From positions 866,591 to 930,590 of the forward strand of contig NZ_BMFP01000001.1 of assembly GCF_014638845.1 (NCBI RefSeq): a stretch of 64,000 nt of DNA. The letters are read 5' to 3'. Source of the DNA: Pontibacter amylolyticus. GTDB taxonomy: Bacteria > Bacteroidota > Bacteroidia > Cytophagales > Hymenobacteraceae. The position numbers were made by a program, and so were the translations under genes. Positions 9,647 through 17,952 of the stretch are shown one piece after another. The stretch's first letter is position 1. Every line of letters starts with the position of its first letter. The notes below the pieces were generated by a model that was not told where the DNA came from, searched no databases, and saw only the letters and a list, made by a program, of their open reading frames with translations.

Positions 9647-10995
9647 CCCTTGCCCGAAAGCACATAGCAACCTATACCCTGCTGGGGATATCGGCCCTCG
9701 TATACCTGGCGCTGGGTTACGCGACGCCACGCGAGAACTTCACGCAGTTGCTCCTGCTCACGTTGCTGGCATTCGGCATCTACGCCTACGTTACGAACCA
9801 AAAAATGAATGTATGGCACGGCATCGGGGCTGGCTTGTTTTTCAGGCTGCTGTTTTTGTTTGCTATACCTGCGCTGTCCGACGATTATTTCCGTTTTGTG
9901 TGGGACGGGCGCCTGCTGCTGGCTGGTGAAAACCCTTACCTCTACCTGCCGGCACATTTTGTGGGCGAAGAAGCGAAAGCTATACCTGGTCTCACGGCAG
10001 AACTGTTTTTGCAGCTCAATTCCCAGCATTACTTTTCGGTATACCCACCGGTACTGCAGGGCGTTTTCTGGCTGGCGGCGGCCCTCTCTCCAGAAAGCCT
10101 GACGGGCAGTATTTTGGTGATGCGGGTGGTCATTCTGGCTGCCGAGGCGGGTTCTATTCTGCTTTTGCTGCGTCTCCTGCGCCGCATGGCCCTACCCGAC
10201 CGCTACGTGCATATTTACGCGCTCAATCCACTGGTCATCCTCGAACTGACGGGTAATCTGCACATGGAGGCGCTGCTGATCTTTTTCCTCCTGCTTTTCC
10301 TCTACCAACTGCACTTTCAGCGCTATCTCATCGCAGCGGTGCCTTTTGCTTTGGCGGTTGGCAGCAAGCTGTTGCCGTTGATGTTCCTGCCCGTTGTGTG
10401 GCGCAAGCTGGGCTTGAAGCGCTTTCTTGGCTTTGGAGCAGTAGTGACCGTTGTCTTGTTACTGTTCTTTCTGCCGCTGCTTTCGCTGGAGGTGCTGCGC
10501 AATATCTGGCAAAGCATCGACCTGTATTTCCAGCGATTTGAGTTCAATGCCAGTGTCTATTACCTGCTCCGCTGGCTGGGCTTTCGCTTAACGGGCTACA
10601 ACCAGATTGCCGTGATCGGGCCGCTGCTCTCGCTGGCAACTCTTGTCGTTATTCTGTCGATGGCGGCGGTGAAGAAGCTGGGCTCGGTGCGCCGACTGGC
10701 CGGCTACATGGCGGCTGCCCTTACGGTATACTTGCTGCTGGCCACCACGGTGCATCCCTGGTACATCACCACGCTGGTGGCGCTCACCACCCTGAGCCAC
10801 TTCCGCTATGCGATAGCTTGGAGTTGCCTGGCTATTTTCAGCTACTCCGCGTACCGCACTAGCGCCTATACCGAAAACCTGTGGCTGGTGGCGCTGGAGT
10901 ATACCCTGGTGGGGCTCTGGCTGGTGGCTGAGCTATACCTATACCGCCAGCAGAAAAAGCACGCGAACCTGCCCCGGCAGAGTGTGGCGCAATAG
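9643..10995 (+). CDS. Polytopic GT-C-like mannosyltransferase-type protein
   Basis: A 450-residue protein with about ten hydrophobic helices. The first external loop carries ALSDDYFRFVWDGRLLLAGE followed by NPYLYLP, an acidic DD near the end of a helix as in GT-C enzymes that use polyprenyl-phosphate sugars (GT87/alpha-1,6-mannosyltransferase-like). A WYITTLVAL segment lies near the C-terminal helices. It overlaps the preceding gene by four bases. The operon likely makes or decorates a cell-surface glycolipid or polysaccharide; the product is unknown. Confidence 0.75.
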   Translation: MTLARKHIATYTLLGISALVYLALGYATPRENFTQLLLLTLLAFGIYAYVTNQKMNVWHGIGAGLFFRLLFLFAIPALSDDYFRFVWDGRLLLAGENPYLYLPAHFVGEEAKAIPGLTAELFLQLNSQHYFSVYPPVLQGVFWLAAALSPESLTGSILVMRVVILAAEAGSILLLLRLLRRMALPDRYVHIYALNPLVILELTGNLHMEALLIFFLLLFLYQLHFQRYLIAAVPFALAVGSKLLPLMFLPVVWRKLGLKRFLGFGAVVTVVLLLFFLPLLSLEVLRNIWQSIDLYFQRFEFNASVYYLLRWLGFRLTGYNQIAVIGPLLSLATLVVILSMAAVKKLGSVRRLAGYMAAALTVYLLLATTVHPWYITTLVALTTLSHFRYAIAWSCLAIFSYSAYRTSAYTENLWLVALEYTLVGLWLVAELYLYRQQKKHANLPRQSVAQ

Positions 10996-11028
10996 ACAAG
11001 AACTTTAAACCTGAAACTAATCACCAGC

Positions 11029-11889
11029 ATGGAAAGGCCCTATCATTACCTACAAGACAAATCCCGCAGTAAACCCAGCATTTTGCTGTTAGCAATTGTG
11101 CTGCTTGCCACCAGCCTTCCTTCCTGTCAGTCTTCCAATAACGTCGTAAAAAATACAGATGCTAAAGAAAAAACTGCTTTAACAGTTGACAAAAGTAGGT
11201 CTGATGTCGGCGCCAATTACAGCGAGGGTTATACCTCCAACACGTTGGAAGTTCATAAAATAGCTGATCAGGTATACCAGCACCTCTCCTTCTTGGAAAC
11301 CCAAAGCTTCGGAAAAGTACCGTGCAACGGCATGGTAGTGATCGATCAGCAGGAAGCCATCATCTTTGACACGCCAACAACAGACCAGGCCTCTCTGGAG
11401 CTGATCCATTGGGTAGAGCAAAAACTGGGATGCCAGGTAAAAGCGGTTGTCGCCACGCACTTTCACGAAGACTGCCTCGGCGGACTGCAGGCTTTCCAGC
11501 AGCACGGCATCCCGACCTACGCCAGCCACAGGACCATTGCCCTCGCCAAAGCCAACCAGAGTGCCGTTCCGGAAAATGGTTTTGATCAAGAGCTGACCTT
11601 TGAAATCGGAAGCGAAAAAGTGCAGGTCCTATACCCGGGCAAAGGGCACACGCATGACAATGTGGTAGGCTACTTTCCGAAGGCAGATGCCATGTTTGGC
11701 GGCTGCCTGATCAAGGAGATGGGCGCTGGCAAAGGCAACCTGGCCGATGCTGACACGGTCGCCTGGCCCAAGACAGTGGCAGAGCTGAAAGCAGCATACC
11801 CACATGTGAAGCATGTTATTCCGGGACACGGCAAAGTGGGCGGCTCTGAAATACTTGACTATACTATGCGTCTGTTTGAGCAAAAATAA
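11029..11889 (+). CDS. Subclass B1 metallo-beta-lactamase, predicted lipoprotein
   Basis: This 286-residue hydrolase has every B1 zinc ligand: HFHED (His144, His146, Asp148), His207 in GKGHTHDN, Cys226 in GGCLIKEM, and His267 in PGHGKVGG. The B1 substrate-side residues Lys229 (C-x-x-K) and Asn in GNLADAD are kept, so a working carbapenemase-type site is expected. The N-terminus is hydrophobic and ends SLPSC, a lipobox, so the enzyme should be lipid-anchored like NDM-1. No mobile element or resistance neighbour is near, so it looks chromosomal and intrinsic. Activity is inferred from motifs only. Confidence 0.9.
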   Translation: MERPYHYLQDKSRSKPSILLLAIVLLATSLPSCQSSNNVVKNTDAKEKTALTVDKSRSDVGANYSEGYTSNTLEVHKIADQVYQHLSFLETQSFGKVPCNGMVVIDQQEAIIFDTPTTDQASLELIHWVEQKLGCQVKAVVATHFHEDCLGGLQAFQQHGIPTYASHRTIALAKANQSAVPENGFDQELTFEIGSEKVQVLYPGKGHTHDNVVGYFPKADAMFGGCLIKEMGAGKGNLADADTVAWPKTVAELKAAYPHVKHVIPGHGKVGGSEILDYTMRLFEQK

Positions 11890-11930
11890 GGTATAGATAG
11901 AGAGAACCCTTTTGCTCGTAGCTATACCTT
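11888..11930 (+). terminator. Hairpin of paired GGTATAG/CTATACC words after the metallo-beta-lactamase
   Basis: AAGGTATAG (overlapping the stop codon) pairs perfectly with CTATACCTT 25 bases later, followed by TCTTTG. The stem is built from an inverted pair of the word that is abundant all over this window. It may act as a weak terminator. Confidence 0.4.
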
Positions 11931-11946
11931 TCTTTGATACTGCCAA

Positions 11947-12363
11947 ATGCAGATGAAAACATTAAGCTTAATCTCAGCAACCGCCTTGCTCCTGGTCCAC
12001 ACAGTTAATTGTCAGCCGACGATCATGGATGCGAAAGAAGGTGAAAAGCGGGCAGAGAGCATACTGCTGTCCAGGTACGGGGCCTTTATTGAGAAGAGCG
12101 AGTTTTTAGCTCCCGGTGGAATCATCACCGCGACTAACTCCAAACTCATTTTCACGCCCATCAAGACACTCCTTCGCCAGCATGTCAGCATCACAGAGAT
12201 TCCGTTAAACGAAATAACAGCGGTGAAGAGAACAAATACCTTTGGGATCGTGCCGAATGGTCTTGTGCTGCAACTCCAGGATGGCTCAAGTCTAAAGCTC
12301 AAAACGATTGTTTTCAGAAGGAAAAAGCTTTACCACCTGCTTTTGGACCAAACAGAACGGTGA
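11947..12363 (+). CDS. Small exported or membrane-linked protein with PH/GRAM-like fold
   Basis: A 138-residue protein with a short hydrophobic N-terminus ending VNC; ATG at 11953 is an alternative start. From about residue 45 the pattern of strands (ITATNSKLIFTP, VSITEIPLNEITAVKR, GLVLQLQDGSSLKLK) and a C-terminal helix looks like a bacterial PH or GRAM domain. Function unknown. It follows the metallo-beta-lactamase by 57 bases in the same direction, but the hairpin between them makes a shared transcript uncertain. Confidence 0.55.
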   Translation: MQMKTLSLISATALLLVHTVNCQPTIMDAKEGEKRAESILLSRYGAFIEKSEFLAPGGIITATNSKLIFTPIKTLLRQHVSITEIPLNEITAVKRTNTFGIVPNGLVLQLQDGSSLKLKTIVFRRKKLYHLLLDQTER

Positions 12364-12440
12364 GTCATGCGGATGAAAATCACTGAACCTACCAAAGTTT
12401 AACCTGTAGATTCGGTTCAGCCTCAGCTATTGTCTTCCCC

Positions 12441-13124
12441 TTACTCCTCCCCAATATCCCTTAAGGGCTCCGTCAGAAAGTCATTGAAGGGCTTCACGGC
12501 TTTAAAGCCCTCCAACAGGGTACTCATAAAGTCTTTGCTGAGCACGACTTTGTCGGGTAGCGGCATGGTGGCGTTCCAGCTCTTGAAGCGGAGGTACTCG
12601 ATAGCGGGATTGTCTTTGTCGTAGCCCTTTGGGGTGGTCTTGAGCTGCTCGCCCTGTATGCTGCCGAAACGGTTTTTGAAATCAGGCGCCTGGATAATGC
12701 GTTCCAATCCGTCGAGGTTGTAATCTATTTCCTGGCGCACGGCTTTCAGGTAGTCTGCGGGTGGCATCCAGAGCCCGCCGGCCAGGAAGGAATTGTTGTT
12801 GGCGGCCAGGTGCAGGTAGTAGCCCGGCAGAATAGACTTGCGGCCCCCTTCGGCAACATAAGCCCCGAAGTGGTCTTTGTACGGGCGTTTGTCGTTAGAG
12901 AAGCGCACGTCGCGGTAAATGCGAAACACCAGGTCCTTGCCCTTCTGCCCGATCGCCACGGGTTCAAACAGCGCCATCTCCTCGAGCATTTCATCCAGAA
13001 AATCCAGGTAGTTCTTGCGGGCGGCATCGTAGCGCTTCTTGTTTTCCTGAAACCACTCGCGGTTGTTGTTCTGTGTCAGATCGGCCAGAAAGGCCAGTGT
13101 GCTTTTGTCTATTGTTGTTGCCAT
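12441..13124 (-). CDS. DUF2461 family protein
   Basis: The ATG at 13124 gives 227 residues starting MATTIDKSTLAFLADLTQNN; an in-frame start further upstream would add 62 residues rich in Cys, Lys and Trp that look untranslated. The motifs NNREWFQENKKRYDAA, FRIYRDVRFSNDKRPYK, GYYLHL and GGLWMPPADYLKAVR are those of the DUF2461 (TIGR02453) family, found across bacteria without a proven biochemical role. Full length for the family. It faces the L,D-transpeptidase gene across a 200-base divergent spacer. Confidence 0.85.
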   Translation of the reverse strand: MATTIDKSTLAFLADLTQNNNREWFQENKKRYDAARKNYLDFLDEMLEEMALFEPVAIGQKGKDLVFRIYRDVRFSNDKRPYKDHFGAYVAEGGRKSILPGYYLHLAANNNSFLAGGLWMPPADYLKAVRQEIDYNLDGLERIIQAPDFKNRFGSIQGEQLKTTPKGYDKDNPAIEYLRFKSWNATMPLPDKVVLSKDFMSTLLEGFKAVKPFNDFLTEPLRDIGEE

Positions 13125-13326
13125 GGGCTGATCTTGTCGTGCTTTTAGCGGTGCCTTGGCTATTGTACTGCCTGATGGGCAGCTTTGTTTGTAACCTTGC
13201 CAGGGAAGCCAATTTATACCTTTGCGCTGAGCAAACCAATTGCCAGGGCAAGATGTTTTATTTATAAGATTGCGCCTTCTTTGAACTGAATGCGTACATC
13301 CAACAACCAACGCTTAGCTACTGCCC

Positions 13327-14484
13327 ATGGCACGCCTGCTTATTCCGATCCTGCTGTTTCTATACGCTCTGCCAGGTATAGCCAGCGACTCTACGGAGGT
13401 ATGGTTGCTCGTGCCGAATCAGAAACAACAACTCCGGCTGGCCATTGCGCAGTACGAAGGATTGAAAGACAGCGTCTGGCACACCTTCCCGGGCAACCTG
13501 CTGCTCCGCCCGGGCGACACCAGCCGCTATACCCCGGATCTGCGCACCAATCTACTCCTGACCGGCGACCTGGCCAGTGCCGATACTACAGAAAATGCAA
13601 CCTATTACACCCGTCAACTGGCAGCGGCCGTCGTGCGTTTCCAGGCGAGGCATGCGCTCAAAGCCGACAGCATTGTAGGGCCGCGCACCGTCGCCGCACT
13701 CAACGTGTCGCCTCAGCAGCGGCTGCGGCAGTTGCAGCATAGCCTGCAACGCTGGGAGGCCTTTAGCCGCGACCTGCCCCAGCCCTACCTCATCGTCAAC
13801 ATACCCGACTATACCTTGCGGCTGATCGACAAGAACAGTGTCCTGCTGCACATGCGCACCATTGTGGGCAAACCCAACGTACCTACCATCGTCAACCATA
13901 CCAAGCTGCATACCATCGTTTTTAACCCGTACTGGTACATCCCCAACTCCATCGCCTCCAAAGAAATTCTGCCTATTCTGAAACGGAACCCCGGCTACCT
14001 GGCCAAGCGCGACATGGAGCTGTTTAAACCGGCTGCTTTGGGAGGGTGGCAAAAAATAAGCCCCTGGAGCGTGGATTGGAGTACCGTTACGGCTGCTGGT
14101 TTCAATTACCGGATCGTGCAGGTGACGGGGCAGCACAATGAGCTCGGTCTTGTGAAGTTCCTGTTCGACACCCGTGTGAGCCAGTACCTGCACGACACCA
14201 AAGACAGGCACCTGTTCGCGTTGGAGCGGCGGGCGCTCAGCCACGGCTGCATCCGCTTGCAAAATCCCGGTGACCTGGCGCTATACCTGTTGCAGGAGCG
14301 GAGCGGCCTATCGGACAAGCGCATTGAAAAGGTGCTGACATCTGACAAAGACGAGCAGTTCATCCGACTCAAAAAGCCCGTGCCCCTGGTCATCGTATAC
14401 CTGACGGCCTGGGCCGATGAGTCTTCCGTCATTCAGTTTCGGGAGGATATCTATGGATATGACAAACCAGAAACGGTGCAGTAG
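13327..14484 (+). CDS. L,D-transpeptidase (YkuD/YcbB type)
   Basis: A 385-residue exported enzyme with a signal peptide ending GIAS. A short peptidoglycan-binding helix set lies at about 90-130 (AVVRFQARHALKADSIVGPRTVAALN is split here across its two helices). The YkuD catalytic block SHGCIRLQNP places the nucleophile at Cys308. The strand YLIVNIPDYTLRLID is the usual start of the catalytic domain. It makes 3-3 peptidoglycan crosslinks or attaches proteins to the wall in the periplasm. It is monocistronic and converges on the arsenosugar operon, ending 11 bases from it. Confidence 0.9.
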   Translation: MARLLIPILLFLYALPGIASDSTEVWLLVPNQKQQLRLAIAQYEGLKDSVWHTFPGNLLLRPGDTSRYTPDLRTNLLLTGDLASADTTENATYYTRQLAAAVVRFQARHALKADSIVGPRTVAALNVSPQQRLRQLQHSLQRWEAFSRDLPQPYLIVNIPDYTLRLIDKNSVLLHMRTIVGKPNVPTIVNHTKLHTIVFNPYWYIPNSIASKEILPILKRNPGYLAKRDMELFKPAALGGWQKISPWSVDWSTVTAAGFNYRIVQVTGQHNELGLVKFLFDTRVSQYLHDTKDRHLFALERRALSHGCIRLQNPGDLALYLLQERSGLSDKRIEKVLTSDKDEQFIRLKKPVPLVIVYLTAWADESSVIQFREDIYGYDKPETVQ

Positions 14485-14495
14485 GAGCAGTAAGT

Positions 14496-15101
14496 TTAGC
14501 TGAGTTCCGGCCAGTTTTCCTGCAGGTCCTCCAGCTCGTCCACATCCGAGAGGTAGGGCAGCAAGGTATGGCGCAGGTGCAGGCGCTCGATGTCCGCAAT
14601 GGTATCCGGAAAAACGTGCTCGGTGCTCCAGCGTTTGTTCTGAAATAAATCACGGTAAAGCTGCGTCATACCCAGCAAATAGTAACCACCATCCAGGGCA
14701 GGACCGATCACTACCTCGTGCGTTTTCAATTCCTCAACCGCTTGGCTAATGATCTCGGAAGTAAGCTGCGGACAGTCGCTGCCAATGATCACCACGGAGG
14801 TATAGCCCTCGGCAAAAGCCGCTTCAAAAGCCCGTTTCATCTTCTCGCCCAGATCGCCTTCGGGGTGCTGTAACTTTTTGATGTAATGCTGCGCGGGCCA
14901 GAGGTCGTCCTCTTCCACTTTTTCAGAATAGTACAGCACTTTGTCCATGGGCAGGTGCCGGGTGATGTCCCGGGTATGGCGGAGCAGGTGCAGGTAAATG
15001 TCGAGCGCCATTTCAGGCCCCACACTGGCCGCCAGCCGGGTTTTCACCTTGCCCAGCTCCGGATTGCGGACAAAGAGCATCAACAGGTTTTTCTCAGTCA
15101 T
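14496..15101 (-). CDS. TIGR04282/DUF2064 glycosyltransferase-like protein, arsenosugar operon
   Basis: The start at 15101 (MTEKNLLMLFVRNPE, preceded on the minus strand by AAGGAG) gives 201 residues; an upstream ATG at 15152 would lie deep inside the preceding gene. The family signature is complete: RNPELGKVKTRLA, GSDCPQLT, and GPALDGGYYLLG. These are nucleotide-sugar-transferase-like folds linked to radical SAM/selenodomain operons. It is the last gene of the operon and overlaps the rhodanese gene by eight bases, so translation is coupled. Its assumed job is adding the sugar part during arsenosugar formation. Confidence 0.85.
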   Translation of the reverse strand: MTEKNLLMLFVRNPELGKVKTRLAASVGPEMALDIYLHLLRHTRDITRHLPMDKVLYYSEKVEEDDLWPAQHYIKKLQHPEGDLGEKMKRAFEAAFAEGYTSVVIIGSDCPQLTSEIISQAVEELKTHEVVIGPALDGGYYLLGMTQLYRDLFQNKRWSTEHVFPDTIADIERLHLRHTLLPYLSDVDELEDLQENWPELS

Positions 15102-15612
15102 ACACTTTTTCTCCTTTGCGCAGCCAAATGCCCCAGACGCGGGTATAGGCATGCACTTTTGTAGTTTGGCCCTGCGCGTCGTGCACAGGCAGCCCTTGAT
15201 TTATCCATTCAAACAGGCCGCCGTGCAGGTTTCGCACCTTGGTATAGCCAGCTTTCTGCAGCCGCTCGCCTATTTTTTCGCTGCGGTAACCAACAGCGCA
15301 GTATACCACAAGGGGCGTATTTGGGGGTACGTCTTTCAGGTCAGAAAGGTCAAAGTCTGTATAGCCTACATACCTGGCACCGGGCAGGTGACTTACCCGG
15401 TACTCGGCTTCGCTGCGGGTGTCGAGGAGCAGCAGGGCTATACCTTGGTTTAGCTGTTGCTGCACTTGCGCCGTCGAAATGGTGTCCACGCTGTGGCTGT
15501 ACAGCTGCCGGAGCATCAGGTGATATGCTGCATCGGAAGGCTGTTTGCAAGCTGACAGCAGCATGAAAAACGATAAAGCCAGGTATAGCCGATGGTGCCG
15601 GGTAGAGCGCAT
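15094..15612 (-). CDS. Rhodanese-like lipoprotein
   Basis: From the ATG at 15612 the protein has 172 residues with a signal ending LLSAC, so it should be lipid-anchored in the envelope. A rhodanese domain spans about 45-140: LLLDTRSEAEYRVSHLPGA is followed by the active-site loop VVYCAVGYRSE with the catalytic Cys. Rhodaneses carry sulfane sulfur. It sits seven bases after arsS and overlaps the next gene by eight, so it is a true operon member; a role for an envelope sulfurtransferase in arsenic or sulfur handling is inference. Confidence 0.87.
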   Translation of the reverse strand: MRSTRHHRLYLALSFFMLLSACKQPSDAAYHLMLRQLYSHSVDTISTAQVQQQLNQGIALLLLDTRSEAEYRVSHLPGARYVGYTDFDLSDLKDVPPNTPLVVYCAVGYRSEKIGERLQKAGYTKVRNLHGGLFEWINQGLPVHDAQGQTTKVHAYTRVWGIWLRKGEKVYD

Positions 15613-15619
15613 AAGCAGA

Positions 15620-16684
15620 TCAGGTGGTGGAGCCGCCGCAACTGGAGCCAGCCCCGGCGGTGCAACCGTAACAATGCTGATCCAGCACGATCTGTCGCCT
15701 GTCAAGCTGGTCCAGGTCAAAGTCGCGGATGTGCTGCGGCGTGCCGGGCTGTACCTTCAGCTCCAGCATCTGGTTAAAGTCGCAGTCATAGAGGGCGCCG
15801 TCCCAACCCACCGAAATGGTGTTGCGGCACATCACATTGACCGCCGCCACGGGGTTGAAGGCCGTCACCAGCTTTTCCATGTAGCTGCTGTAGTTACCGC
15901 TTTCCACCAGGTAGTCGAGGTAGCGGCTGATGGGCAGATTGGTGATGCAGAACAGGTTGTTGAATTCGATGTCGTACCCGCTCTTTAACCGGCGTTTAAA
16001 CTCCCCTTCCAGCGATTTCTGACCCGCAGGCAAAAAAGCACCCGACGGATTGTAGACCAGGTTCAGTTCCAGGCCACTCCCCTCCTGTCCGTACCCCACC
16101 TGGTTGAGCATCTGGAGCGCTTTGATGGATTTTTCGAACACGCCATCGCCGCGCTGGGCATCGGTGCGGGAAGCTGAAAAATAGGGCAGCGAAGACACCA
16201 CCTGCACCTGGTGCGCTTTGAAAAACTCCGGCAGGTCGTGGTATTTGGGATTGGCCAGGATGATGGTGAGGTTGCAGCGCACGATCACCTGCCGCCCCAT
16301 AGCTGAGAGTTGCTCCACAAACCAACGGAAATCCGGGTTCATCTCTGGGGCACCGCCCGTCAGGTCCACCGTTGTAAGCTGCGGTGATTTGGCCAGGGCA
16401 TCGAGGCAGAGTTGCATCGTGTCGCGGGTCATGATCTCCTTGCGGTCCGGGCCGGCGTCAACGTGGCAGTGGCGACAGGTCTGGTTGCACATCTTGCCCA
16501 CGTTCACCTGCAGAATGGTGGTACCGGTGGGCCGTAAAGGGTATAGCTGGTGCTGTTGCAATTTGGCTCCGAAGAGTGGGAAATCGCCTTCTTCCGTTCC
16601 CGCATGCTGCAGCACCTCCAGCTGGAAAGCCGGGTTGGCAAACTGGTGCTGCTGCGCCTTCAGCGATTTAACAGGTATAGGCAT
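15620..16684 (-). CDS. arsS: Radical SAM arsenosugar biosynthesis protein ArsS
   Basis: A 354-residue radical SAM enzyme. The cluster motif is C66-x3-C70-x2-C73 in KMCNQTCRHCHVDAGP, followed by VDLTGGAPEMNP. The C-terminal block LDQHCYGCTAGAGSSCGG is the extra Cys-rich region of the ArsS (TIGR04167) family. Known ArsS transfers a 5'-deoxyadenosyl group to dimethylarsenite on the way to arsenosugars. Start codon lies three bases after the peroxidase-like gene's stop. An arsM methyltransferase, which supplies the substrate, is not in this window. Confidence 0.92.
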   Translation of the reverse strand: MPIPVKSLKAQQHQFANPAFQLEVLQHAGTEEGDFPLFGAKLQQHQLYPLRPTGTTILQVNVGKMCNQTCRHCHVDAGPDRKEIMTRDTMQLCLDALAKSPQLTTVDLTGGAPEMNPDFRWFVEQLSAMGRQVIVRCNLTIILANPKYHDLPEFFKAHQVQVVSSLPYFSASRTDAQRGDGVFEKSIKALQMLNQVGYGQEGSGLELNLVYNPSGAFLPAGQKSLEGEFKRRLKSGYDIEFNNLFCITNLPISRYLDYLVESGNYSSYMEKLVTAFNPVAAVNVMCRNTISVGWDGALYDCDFNQMLELKVQPGTPQHIRDFDLDQLDRRQIVLDQHCYGCTAGAGSSCGGSTT

Positions 16685-16687
16685 GGG

Positions 16688-17023
16688 CTACATGGTCAGG
16701 TCCTTGATCTTGTTCATCATCTGCACGCCGTGCACCAGCGCAGCGCCGCCCTTTATGGCGGCGGCCACGTGCACGGCTTCCATCATCTGGTTTTCGTCGG
16801 CACCTTTTTCGAGGCAGTCAGAGGTATAGGCGTCGATGCAGTAAGGGCATTGCACGGCGTGCGACACGGCCAGGGCGATCAGGGCTTTTTCGCGCTCGGT
16901 CAGGGCACCCTCTTTGAAAACCTCACCATAGTAATCGAAAAACTTGCGGCCCATCTCGGGCTGCAGCTCGCTTATGTTCCCGAATTTCTTCAGGTCCGCC
17001 GGATTGTAATACGTATTTTCCAT
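16688..17023 (-). CDS. Arsenosugar-associated AhpD/CMD-type peroxidase-like protein
   Basis: A 111-residue all-helical protein with the carboxymuconolactone decarboxylase fold. The redox motif is AVQCPYCIDAYTSDCLEKGA: the CxxC is present, but the His usual in AhpD (C-x2-C-x3-H) is not at its normal place. This form matches the small peroxidase-like protein (TIGR04169) that accompanies ArsS. It probably handles thiols or peroxide for the radical enzyme; that is inference. It precedes arsS by three bases. Confidence 0.87.
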   Translation of the reverse strand: MENTYYNPADLKKFGNISELQPEMGRKFFDYYGEVFKEGALTEREKALIALAVSHAVQCPYCIDAYTSDCLEKGADENQMMEAVHVAAAIKGGAALVHGVQMMNKIKDLTM

Positions 17024-17082
17024 AGAAGTATAAAGTCTTATTTACCCTTAAAGGTAACAAGAAACCAGTGACTCCTGTTGCG

Positions 17083-17703
17083 TTAGTCCAGAATAGCGCT
17101 GAGCTGCCTGTGCAGATGATGGTAAACGGGGAGGATGTTTAATTGGAGTGAAAGGTCGGCTCCGCTTCCTGCTTCGGTCTTTTCGTCAAGCACCGTCAGG
17201 CTGCCCATGCTGGCCTGCATGCGGTAGCCGTAGAGCACCAGTTCGTTCAGCAGTTCGTCGGTTTGCCAGTTGAGCATGGCCAGCGCCTCGGGGTCGAAGC
17301 TGTCGATGTGCAGGCCTACCAGGTAAGCGCCGCCTTTTGTGCCCGGTCCCACCACCATGCGGCCGGTGCTGAGCGCCTCCTGTGCCAGCACGAGTTCGGT
17401 TGAAGTCAGGTCCACGCAGTCAGCTCCGATGCAGATAACGCGCTGATAGCCCATGGAATAAACTTCCTGAAAGGCATTGGCCAGGCGTTCTCCAAAATTG
17501 CTTCCCTCCTGCCGTTCCGGGTAAATGACCACCAGCGGTATACCGGATCCTTTGGCCACAAACAGGGTATGCTGCAACAGCAGGTCGGCCGCTTGCTGGT
17601 TCAGTTCGGGGCCCTGCTCCTCTGTGAACGTTTTATAGCGGACCTGTTGCTCAGGCGTCTGGGCAAACAGCAAAATGACGGTATCGTGTTGAGGCGTATC
17701 CAA
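17083..17703 (-). CDS. Divergent DUF2064 (TIGR04282-like) protein, arsenosugar operon
   Basis: A 206-residue paralogue of the last gene in the operon. It keeps the core order ICIGADCVDLTSTEL then GPGTKGGAYLVGL, but the nucleotide-binding segment GKVKTRL is replaced by QQVRYKTF and the DGGYYL motif by KGGAYL. The changes at the donor and metal site suggest an altered or lost transferase activity, perhaps a structural partner of the intact copy. It is the first gene of the operon, 59 bases ahead of the AhpD-like gene. Confidence 0.75.
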   Translation of the reverse strand: MDTPQHDTVILLFAQTPEQQVRYKTFTEEQGPELNQQAADLLLQHTLFVAKGSGIPLVVIYPERQEGSNFGERLANAFQEVYSMGYQRVICIGADCVDLTSTELVLAQEALSTGRMVVGPGTKGGAYLVGLHIDSFDPEALAMLNWQTDELLNELVLYGYRMQASMGSLTVLDEKTEAGSGADLSLQLNILPVYHHLHRQLSAILD

Positions 17704-17952
17704 GGAGGAAGAGTTAAATCAGAGCGTTTTCCGATCAGCGTAAAATCCTTTCGTTGCTCTAATGAGAGGCAATTTAATAAGAAAGCCGCTATATAAAAGG
17801 GAATATTTGCGAAAGAAGTAACAATATCCGCAAAATCCCGCAAATAGAACTTTATCGACACTTTATTTAACCATCTATTTATAAGATCGTTTCCGGGGGC
17901 GGCACAAACGGCCCGGCTTCCGTATATTTACAGCATATCCCAGATTTGAAAA

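Noticed and set aside
12441..13310. Longer form of the DUF2461 protein
   Set aside because: The first 62 codons lack the family pattern; the family start MATTIDKS is at 13124.
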